Part shown: piece after piece, positions 8,288 to 13,818 of the stretch
Layout: each line of letters starts with the position of its first letter
How positions within the stretch are numbered: position 1 is the stretch's first letter
Notes under the pieces: generated by a model
What the model saw: only the letters and a program-made list of their open reading frames with translations
What the model was told of the DNA's origin: nothing
Database searches by the model: none
Program-made: the position numbers and the translations under genes
Origin: Desulforhopalus sp.
GTDB lineage: Bacteria > Desulfobacterota > Desulfobulbia > Desulfobulbales > Desulfocapsaceae
Assembly (NCBI GenBank): GCA_023231425.1
Contig: JALNVI010000056.1
Coordinates: 1 to 18,649, forward strand
DNA length: 18,649 nucleotides
Reading direction: 5' to 3'

Positions 8288-9598
8288 ATGAAAAAAGAAA
8301 ATATCGTCGTCGAGAAAATCGTTAACGGCGGATTCGGCCTTGCCCGCGGAAGTTCAGGACAAGTGTTGCTTATCCCCGGAAGTCTCCCCGGAGAAGATCT
8401 TATTGTAAACGCTGCAGAGGAGAAAAAAAACTATTCTTTCGCCACGTTGAAGCAAATCCTCACCCCCCATGAAAAACGGCGGACACCACCCTGTCGCTGG
8501 CTGGCAAAGGGGTGCGGTGGCTGCAATCTGCAACATGCAGAATACGGCCTGCAGCTGGAGCTGAAAGATGCTGTGCTCAGCGATCTGCTGCACCGGCAAT
8601 CCCCAGAGCTGATGGCAGAGGTGGAGACAGGGCGAAGGCCCATACTCGCAGCGCCGGAAGAATTTGGCTACCGTCAGCGCCTTCGCCTCGCAGTGCAGGA
8701 CGGTCGCCCCGGTTTTCGCCGCAGCCGCTCCCATGAAATTGTAGAGATTGACAGCTGCATGCTCGCCCCGCCCGCGCTCAACAAAGTGCTCGACGGTCTG
8801 CGTACTCGCGGCAGGCAACTCCTTGAGATGTGCAGCGAGGTTGAACTGTTGGCAGATCCACACACCCACGAGGTGGTGATTCTCCTTCACTTTCAACGCC
8901 CGCCCCGCCCCGGCGACCGCAAAGCCGCGCTTAAACTTGTCGAGACACTGCCACAGGTGACTCGACTTTTTTTCTGTGGGGAAAACTTTGCCCTGCAGGG
9001 GGCCTCCGGGGAGGAATCACGCCAGCTCGGCTATTCTTACGCCCCCTCCAGCCTTGCTCCGGCGCTGAATTTCAGTTTTGAAATCGGCGGCTTCTGTCAG
9101 GTCAACCTTGCCCAGAATCAGCGACTGATTGAGACGGCACTGGAGTTCGCCAGCCTGCAGCCGGAAGAACGGGTGCTCGACCTTTTCTGTGGCATGGGCA
9201 ACTTCTCTCTACCGATGGCGCTGCAGGGTGCGGGAATCCTCGGAATTGAGGGGCAGGGTTCCGCCATTCGCAGCGCGAAAAGAAACACCGACGCGGCCGG
9301 AGTGGCGGCGGAATTTCGCAAGACACCGGTACATACTGCCTGTGCGGAACTGTCCGCCGCCGGAGACCGTTTTGACCTCATCCTGATAGACCCGCCCCGT
9401 GAAGGCGCGCCCGCTCTTGCCCCCATCCTCGCCACCCTGGCCCCGCGACTGGTCTATATCTCCTGCGACCCGGCAACTCTCATGCGCGATCTCACCGCCC
9501 TGCGCAGCCACGGCTTCCACATCACCGCCATGCAGCCGGTGGACATGTTTCCCCAGACTCACCACCTTGAGGTCGTCACCCTCCTCTGCCGTGACTGA
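8288..9598 (+). CDS. rlmD: 23S rRNA (uracil-5-)-methyltransferase, RumA/RlmD-like
   Basis: A 436-residue member of the TrmA/RumA/RumB class of SAM-dependent uracil-C5 methyltransferases. An N-terminal TRAM-like beta domain (residues ~1-58) precedes an Fe-S cluster site: C69-x6-C76-x2-C79 plus C157 in the EIDSCML context. The Rossmann methyltransferase domain shows VLDLFCGMGNFSLP (residues ~296-309) for SAM binding, DPPREG (368-373), the nucleophilic Cys C393 in SCDPATLMRDL and the general base E428 in HHLEVVTLL. All key residues are present, so it should be active. Length and cluster match RumA (E. coli 433 residues), but paralogues modifying other uracils cannot be excluded from sequence alone. 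ATG at 8288 has no obvious ribosome binding site. It ends 82 bp before the TPP riboswitch and is probably a separate transcription unit. Confidence 0.9.
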   Translation: MKKENIVVEKIVNGGFGLARGSSGQVLLIPGSLPGEDLIVNAAEEKKNYSFATLKQILTPHEKRRTPPCRWLAKGCGGCNLQHAEYGLQLELKDAVLSDLLHRQSPELMAEVETGRRPILAAPEEFGYRQRLRLAVQDGRPGFRRSRSHEIVEIDSCMLAPPALNKVLDGLRTRGRQLLEMCSEVELLADPHTHEVVILLHFQRPPRPGDRKAALKLVETLPQVTRLFFCGENFALQGASGEESRQLGYSYAPSSLAPALNFSFEIGGFCQVNLAQNQRLIETALEFASLQPEERVLDLFCGMGNFSLPMALQGAGILGIEGQGSAIRSAKRNTDAAGVAAEFRKTPVHTACAELSAAGDRFDLILIDPPREGAPALAPILATLAPRLVYISCDPATLMRDLTALRSHGFHITAMQPVDMFPQTHHLEVVTLLCRD

Positions 9599-9646
9599 AG
9601 GGTACCCTGAAGGGGCCGGACAGAATCCCCCCGCCACTCTCCTGTC

Positions 9647-9675
9647 TTGCAATTCGCAGACAAAAACCGTACGTT
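9647..9675 (+). promoter_or_regulatory. Possible promoter for the thiB operon
   Basis: TTGCAA (9647-9652) and TACGTT (9670-9675) are separated by 17 bp and would start transcription just before the riboswitch aptamer. The -35 matches the sigma-70 consensus in 4 of 6 positions and the -10 in about 3 of 6, so this is a weak call based mainly on position. Confidence 0.3.
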
Positions 9676-9679
9676 GAGA

Positions 9680-9765
9680 TGAACTGCGGGAGCCCGAAAG
9701 GGCTGAGAGGGGCAGCTTCCCGACCGCCACACCTGAACCGGATAATGCCGGCGGAGGGAAGTTTT
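9680..9765 (+). ncRNA. TPP riboswitch (THI element)
   Basis: The conserved THI-box words are present in order: GGGAGCCCgaaaGGGCTGAGA (9689-9707), then ACACCTGAACCGGATAATGCC (from about 9729) and GGCGGAGGGAAG (9749-9760). AGCCC/GGGCT forms the P3-type stem, and a short P1 can form between AACT (9682-9685) and AGTT (9759-9762). The aptamer senses thiamine pyrophosphate, so it should repress the downstream operon when TPP is abundant. It lies 40 nt upstream of thiB, whose role fits exactly. Confidence 0.95.
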
Positions 9766-9773
9766 CTCCCCGC

Positions 9774-9799
9774 CCTGTCCGCAAACACTGCTACAGGAG
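9774..9799 (+). promoter_or_regulatory. Putative Shine-Dalgarno-sequestering hairpin of the TPP riboswitch
   Basis: CCTGT (9774-9778) is complementary to ACAGG (9793-9797), which overlaps the ribosome binding site AGGAG (9795-9799) of thiB. A 14-nt loop separates the arms. No U-tract terminator is seen between the aptamer and thiB, so control of translation initiation is the likely output. The stem is short and not proven. Confidence 0.45.
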
Positions 9800-9804
9800 C
9801 ACCC

Positions 9805-10860
9805 ATGAAATTCACGCGTCCCTTTCTTGCCATTTTTACCGCTGCCATCTTCTGCCTTGGCAGCACAGCATCCTTCGCCACTGAAACCCTCACCGTAATG
9901 ACCCACGACAGCTTCAGCGTCAGCGCGAATGTAATGGCGCAGTTTGAGAAGGCCAACAATGTTAAAGTGCGTTTTCTGAAAAGCGCCGATGCCGGTGCCA
10001 CCCTTGTGCAGGCAATTCTCTCTAAGGAGAATCCCCTGGCCGACGTCCTGTACGGTGTGGACAATACCTCTCTCTCCCGTGCCCTTGAGGCCGATATCTT
10101 CCTTCCCTGGGAATCTCCCATGCTCAGTCAGATTATGCCCATCCTCGATCTCGACAAAAAGCACCGTCTCCTGCCGGTGGACTACGGGGATGTCTGCCTC
10201 AATTATGACAAAAAATGGTTCCTCGAACACAAGATTGCCCCGCCGACGGGCCTTGACTCACTGATTGATCCGGCATATCGCAGCCTCACCGTAGTGGAAA
10301 ATCCCGCCACCTCCAGTCCCGGCCTCGCCTTTCTGCTCACCACCGTTGCCCACTGCGGCGACAGTAAAGAAGGCTACCTTGACTATTGGAAGAAACTCAA
10401 AGCCAATGACCTCTACATTGCCGACGGCTGGAGCGACGCCTACTATGGCCAGTTCACTGCCGGTTCAGAAAAGGGTGATCGGCCCATCGTCGTCAGCTAC
10501 GCCTCCAGCCCGGCAGCTGCCGTGTGGTTCTCCAGCGACAAAACCGCCGCTGCCCGTACCGCCGCAGTCACAGAGAATAAGTCTGCTTTCCGTCAGATTG
10601 AGTTTATCGGTATCCTCAAAGGGACGAAAAAAGTGGCCCTCGCACAAAAATTCGTCGATTTTATCCTCAGCCCACCCTTCCAGGAAGATATTCCACTGCA
10701 GATGTTCGTCTTTCCGGCCAACAAGACGGTGAAACTGCCGGAAGTTTTTGTGAAAAACACCACCGTTGCCAAAGCACCAGTTGAGATAAGTGCGAAGGAA
10801 ATTGATGAGAACCGCGCACGCTGGGTGGAGACCTGGACCAACGAAGTCCTGCGCCACTAA
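9805..10860 (+). CDS. thiB: Thiamine ABC transporter substrate-binding protein
   Basis: A 351-residue periplasmic binding protein of the ThiB/TbpA type. A classic signal peptide (basic MKFTR, hydrophobic core, likely cleavage after ASFA at residue 25) precedes LTVMTHDSFSVS, the usual start of the mature ThiB fold. ADVLYGVDNTSLSRAL, VDYGDVCLNYD and the NPATSSPGLAFLLTT binding-loop block follow, all characteristic of thiamine and related small-ligand binders. The start is ATG at 9805, nine bases after AGGAG begins; an in-frame upstream ATG at 9679 lies at the edge of the riboswitch and is not used. Placement directly behind a TPP riboswitch supports thiamine as ligand. Its expected permease and ATPase (thiP, thiQ) are not adjacent but 3 kb downstream, beyond four ECF-like genes and an opposite-strand gene. 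Confidence 0.93.
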   Translation: MKFTRPFLAIFTAAIFCLGSTASFATETLTVMTHDSFSVSANVMAQFEKANNVKVRFLKSADAGATLVQAILSKENPLADVLYGVDNTSLSRALEADIFLPWESPMLSQIMPILDLDKKHRLLPVDYGDVCLNYDKKWFLEHKIAPPTGLDSLIDPAYRSLTVVENPATSSPGLAFLLTTVAHCGDSKEGYLDYWKKLKANDLYIADGWSDAYYGQFTAGSEKGDRPIVVSYASSPAAAVWFSSDKTAAARTAAVTENKSAFRQIEFIGILKGTKKVALAQKFVDFILSPPFQEDIPLQMFVFPANKTVKLPEVFVKNTTVAKAPVEISAKEIDENRARWVETWTNEVLRH

Positions 10861-10880
10861 GGCCCGCCGCGTACCCAGCC

Positions 10881-11306
10881 ATGCCCTCAATTCTCAATCA
10901 TATTGAAACCCACGGCGACCGATTCCTGATCATGGACGGTCGCCTGCCGGTAATTTCCGGTGGTCTGGTGCGCGATGAGCTGCGCCTTTACAACCTTAAC
11001 CTTGAGACGATGCAACAACTCCTCACCAACCTGCCGGATGCCGTGAAAGACGCCCTGCGCGGGGTGACAATGGAGACGCAGACAGCCCGCCTCTCCGGCG
11101 GACAGAAGATCATCCTCGCCACCCTCTTCGCCCTCGCCTCCCCCGCTCCGCGAATTCTCTTTATCAACTTTTTCCGCCCCCTTTTCCCCGCTACCCGCCG
11201 GGTGGTGCTAGCACTGGTAGAGACCGCGCGCGGCAATCGGGAGGAGATCAGGATTATGAATGAAGAGACGGAGGAGAAACTCCTCAACACCGGGGAAACA
11301 ACGTGA
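10881..11306 (+). CDS. Reduced ABC ATPase, signature-only subunit of ECF-like cassette
   Basis: A 141-residue protein resembling the middle of an ECF/ABC ATPase. Residues ~14-40 (RFLIMDGRLPVISGG, then VRDELRLYNLN) resemble the stretch after the Q-loop in EcfA proteins. The helical region follows and ends in a perfect signature LSGGQK (residues 71-76). The segment corresponding to Walker B reads RILFINFFRP (91-100), with the Asp and catalytic Glu replaced. There is no Walker A, and no room for one, because thiB ends 20 bp upstream. It cannot bind ATP canonically by itself but could supply the signature to a partner. It overlaps the next gene by 4 bp (GTGA), implying coupled translation. No clear ribosome binding site is seen; reinitiation after thiB is plausible. 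The family resemblance is my reading of motifs, and the role is inference. Confidence 0.7.
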   Translation: MPSILNHIETHGDRFLIMDGRLPVISGGLVRDELRLYNLNLETMQQLLTNLPDAVKDALRGVTMETQTARLSGGQKIILATLFALASPAPRILFINFFRPLFPATRRVVLALVETARGNREEIRIMNEETEEKLLNTGETT

Positions 11307-11854
11307 ATATAACTCTTCCCGCAGGCCGCTACCCGCTGTATCAAAAGGAGCGCGGCGGCGGAATTATCCTTGAACTCCGCGAAGATTTTATCCTCCGCTG
11401 CGGCGAAGTGTGGCTGCTCACCGGAGATAACGGCCTTGGCAAAAGCTCCTTTGTGCGCCGGACACTGCTCCCCGCCGCCCGCAGTGAAAACGGAGATTCA
11501 CCTCTCGTCTGCTGGTTCGAACAGGATTTTCAATTGCAGTGTGAGGCAATCCGGGCAAGGGCTGCCGCCCTCGGGAAGCCCATTCCTGCAAATGAAGAGA
11601 GCGCCATGACAGCCCTGCTGGATGATTTTGCCGCAACCGCCGGAGAAGAGCGGGAGGTTCTCTACCTCTTCGACGAAGCGGAGATGTATGCAGCCATCCC
11701 CGGACTGGACACCCGCCTCGCCCCGCGTCACACCCTGCTGCTCATCAGCCACAGCGATGATACCCTTGCCCGCTATCCCCAGGCGCGACGACTCAACTTT
11801 ACGGCACAGGGAGGGGGAGTCAGTCTCCTGAAAGAAGATCATGTCCGGCCTTAA
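11303..11854 (+). CDS. Reduced ABC ATPase, Walker-only subunit of ECF-like cassette
   Basis: A 183-residue P-loop protein. Walker A is GDNGLGKSS (residues 41-49) and a Q-loop-like WFEQDFQLQ places Gln at 74. Walker B with catalytic Glu is VLYLFDEAE (119-127), and a switch histidine lies in TLLLISHSDD (His150). Between Q-loop and Walker B there are only about 45 residues and no LSGGQ-like signature, so the helical subdomain is shortened or replaced. At 183 residues it is well below the 230-280 typical of EcfA proteins. It would need a partner's signature to complete an ATP site, and the preceding gene encodes exactly that. The start is GTG at 11303, overlapping the previous stop, with a 14-bp overlap into the next gene. 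Function as half of an ECF energising module is inference. Confidence 0.72.
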   Translation: MNITLPAGRYPLYQKERGGGIILELREDFILRCGEVWLLTGDNGLGKSSFVRRTLLPAARSENGDSPLVCWFEQDFQLQCEAIRARAAALGKPIPANEESAMTALLDDFAATAGEEREVLYLFDEAEMYAAIPGLDTRLAPRHTLLLISHSDDTLARYPQARRLNFTAQGGGVSLLKEDHVRP

Positions 11855-12476
11855 TTCATCTTTCAAACTCATTCTGCTGCTGCTTCTCGCCCTGCTCTTC
11901 ATCGGCCTCTTCTGCGTTCTCTGGCTGGACAGCGGCCTCGCTCAGGGTCTTGCCCTGGCGGGAATCTCGGTGGCGAGCATGGTGCGAACCTCGCCGCGCC
12001 AGTTCTTACAGGAACTGCGACTCTTCGCCAGTTTCGTAGTACTGATGGGGCTTTTTTACCTGATTTTCGGCCTATTATCTCTGAACGGCCACCCCTTGAG
12101 CTGGTGGTCTCTCTTTGCAGCCAAACGGCTGTCACTCTTTCTCAGCACCCTCCTCGCTCTCGGCTTCCTCCTCTCCTTTATCTCCATGGAGGACATTTTC
12201 ACCCTGCCGATGTCAGCCGGTCGCAAGAAATATCTGCTGCTCGGCAGCTCGCTCTACAGTACATCCCGCAACGCCATGGAAGACATTGAGCTGCACACCT
12301 CACTTTTTCCGGAGAACCAGCAGCAGAAACGCAGTATGGGGGGGCGTTTCCGGCGGCAGCTCATCTCTATTCTGACATTGATTTTTTATATTCTCCGCGA
12401 GGCTGAACTGCAGGGGGAGATGATGGATAATCGTATAAGACACTGCTTCACGACAGCAAAAGGAAAACAAAAATGA
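11841..12476 (+). CDS. EcfT/CbiQ-like transmembrane protein of ECF-like cassette
   Basis: A 211-residue membrane protein with hydrophobic segments at about 9-28, 32-48, 61-80 and 95-115, and another near 172-184. The C-terminal cytoplasmic part contains LREAELQGEMMDNRIRH (residues 185-201), which aligns by eye with the EcfT coupling-helix pattern (R-x-AEEL-x-AM-x-x-RG); the usual final A-R-G is replaced by D-N-R-I. The T component normally links the S component to the two ATPases, so a modified coupling motif next to modified ATPases is consistent. It begins within the end of the Walker-only ATPase gene and its stop overlaps the S-component start (ATGA). AAGAAG upstream is an acceptable ribosome binding site. 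It could be another small polytopic protein if the coupling-motif match is misleading; gene order argues for EcfT. Confidence 0.65.
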   Translation: MSGLNSSFKLILLLLLALLFIGLFCVLWLDSGLAQGLALAGISVASMVRTSPRQFLQELRLFASFVVLMGLFYLIFGLLSLNGHPLSWWSLFAAKRLSLFLSTLLALGFLLSFISMEDIFTLPMSAGRKKYLLLGSSLYSTSRNAMEDIELHTSLFPENQQQKRSMGGRFRRQLISILTLIFYILREAELQGEMMDNRIRHCFTTAKGKQK

Positions 12477-12970
12477 AGACAGAAATGAAAAAGCTGAAAA
12501 CACGATGGTATTTTCTTGTAGCGATGGTGGTCGTAGTGCTGCTGACAACCCTCTTTGTGCGCATTCCCATCCCCAGTCGGGGCTATTTCAACTTCGGGGA
12601 TGTGGCAGTGGTCTTTGCCGGGCTGGTACTGGGACCGCGGGGGGGATGTATCGCAGGTGCCCTCGGTTCGGCTCTGGCGGATGTCATCGGAGGATTTGTC
12701 ATGTTTGCCCCGCTCACCCTCGTCGCCAAGGGGATGGAAGGGCTGCTCAGCGGCATGGCGCGGGGCAGATCAAAGACAGCCGCGGCGTTGCTGCCCCTTG
12801 CTGGCGTCCTGTCCATGGCAGCCCTCTACTTTGCCGGCGAGACGCTGATGCCGCAGATCGGCCTTGCCGGGGCTCTGGCGGAAATTGTCCCCAACCTCAT
12901 TCAGGCCGCCGGTGCCTATCTCGGCGGACGGGCGCTCTTTGCCATGTACAGCAGGATGGAGCGAGAATAG
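12473..12970 (+). CDS. ECF transporter S component (DUF1393/PF07155-like)
   Basis: A 165-residue protein with about five to six membrane segments. The family pattern is clear: IPIPSRGYFNFGDVAVVFAG (residues 31-50), LGPRGGCIAGALGSALAD (53-70), then GGFVMFAPLTLVAKGMEGLL. This GY-N-x-GD...LGP-x-G...G-x-GSALAD...AP-T-x-x-K-G-x-EG signature is typical of the ECF S-component family often labelled riboflavin-type or of unknown substrate. S components bind the vitamin and insert into an EcfT-ATPase module, matching the three genes upstream. The TPP riboswitch heading the operon suggests thiamine or its HMP precursor, but the sequence alone does not fix the substrate. AAGGA lies about nine bases before ATG 12473. 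It ends 15 bp from the convergent yhhQ stop. Confidence 0.85.
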   Translation: MKTEMKKLKTRWYFLVAMVVVVLLTTLFVRIPIPSRGYFNFGDVAVVFAGLVLGPRGGCIAGALGSALADVIGGFVMFAPLTLVAKGMEGLLSGMARGRSKTAAALLPLAGVLSMAALYFAGETLMPQIGLAGALAEIVPNLIQAAGAYLGGRALFAMYSRMERE

Positions 12971-12985
12971 TTTTTTCAGGTTCCT

Positions 12986-13696
12986 TCAGTCCGATTCAGT
13001 TACCTTGCCCTGCAGATAGAAGGAACGGGCAATATAGATGAACGGGGTATCAAGCATGGCGACCAGCCACTTGAGCAAATAGGTGCTGAGGCAGATCTCC
13101 AGCAAAACCGGGAGGGGGTAGACACCGTAAAAAGCAATCCCGGTAAAAATTAAAGTGTCCAGCCCCTGGCTCACCATGGTGCTGAGGTTGTTGCGAATCC
13201 ACAGATGCCCGGCCGCCGGGAAGCGCCGCCGCCAGAACTCGAAAGCGAGAATGTCATGGTACTGTGAAATCCCGTAGGCGCAGAGACTGGCAAGGGTGAG
13301 ACGTGGCATCAGCGAGAAGATGGTCTGCATGGATTGCTGGGAAAAGTCCTCCGATGAGGGCACAAACCAGAGTGCCATGTTCATCAGCAGGGTGAAGGAG
13401 AAAAGCGAAAAAAAGCCGAAGAACACAGCTTTTTTTGAATATTCACGACCGTAATTTTCTGAGAGAATATCAGTGACCAGAAAGGAAGAGGCATAGACAA
13501 TATTGCCGAGGGTCGCCTCAACCCCAAAAAGGTTCACCATCTTCACCACCTGAATATTGGCAACGATGGTGGCGATGGGCACCCACAGGAAGAGACCGGT
13601 TCTCCCGGCGAAACGGTAGATGGTGAGGATAAGCAGAAAGTTTACCAGCAGCATGGCAAACCACAGAAGTTCATTGAAACCGACAAATTGAGTCAT
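12986..13696 (-). CDS. yhhQ: Queuosine precursor transporter, YhhQ family
   Basis: A 236-residue polytopic membrane protein of the YhhQ/QPTR family (queuosine precursor importers for preQ0/preQ1). Recognisable blocks are FGVEATLGNIVYASSFLVTDILSE with the conserved acidic position and NYGREYSKKAVFFGF, then YGISQYHDILAFEFWRR and RNNLSTMVSQGLDTLIF. The start is ATG at 13696, preceded by CTGGAG at good spacing; the frame is open 114 bp further upstream, but that part looks untranslated and lacks a hydrophobic or family-like sequence. It lies on the opposite strand between the ECF-like cassette and thiP, facing away from thiP. It has no evident link to thiamine. I found no clear preQ1 riboswitch in its leader, though the leader can form hairpins (AGCAG/CTGCT around 13752-13766). 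Confidence 0.9.
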   Translation of the reverse strand: MTQFVGFNELLWFAMLLVNFLLILTIYRFAGRTGLFLWVPIATIVANIQVVKMVNLFGVEATLGNIVYASSFLVTDILSENYGREYSKKAVFFGFFSLFSFTLLMNMALWFVPSSEDFSQQSMQTIFSLMPRLTLASLCAYGISQYHDILAFEFWRRRFPAAGHLWIRNNLSTMVSQGLDTLIFTGIAFYGVYPLPVLLEICLSTYLLKWLVAMLDTPFIYIARSFYLQGKVTESD

Positions 13697-13818
13697 GGTT
13701 TTCTCCAGTTTTGATGTAGGGCGGGTAATTCTGGCACCGCCGCGAAAGGAGAAGCAGTCACGCTGCTCCCCGAGCGCGGAGAAGATACAGAAAAAGAGGA
13801 AGGAGCGCAAGCCATCTC
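13697..13818. promoter_or_regulatory. Divergent leader region yhhQ / thiP
   Basis: The 122 bp between divergent starts contain AGGAAGGAG (about 13797-13805) serving thiP and CTCCAG (13703-13708), the complement of the yhhQ ribosome binding site. Inverted sequences GGGCGG (13718-13723) and CCGCCG (13738-13743), plus AGCAG/CTGCT near 13752-13766, allow hairpins in the yhhQ leader. No THI-box word (CTGAGA or a GCGGAGGGAAG-like element) is present, so thiP is not obviously under its own TPP switch. Confidence 0.5.

Noticed and set aside
9679..9804. N-terminal extension of thiB by 42 codons from the upstream in-frame ATG
   Set aside because: The extension coincides with the TPP aptamer, and the ATG at 9805 has a proper ribosome binding site followed by a textbook signal peptide.
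12970..12986. Bidirectional terminator between the S-component gene and yhhQ
   Set aside because: A T-run is present, but no stable stem precedes it in the 15-bp gap.
13697..13810. N-terminal extension of YhhQ by 38 residues
   Set aside because: The ATG at 13696 has a GGAG at good spacing and begins the family-like sequence; the extension looks like an untranslated leader.
13697..13810. preQ1 riboswitch upstream of yhhQ
   Set aside because: Hairpins can be drawn, but the conserved preQ1 aptamer pattern with its A-rich tail is not present.
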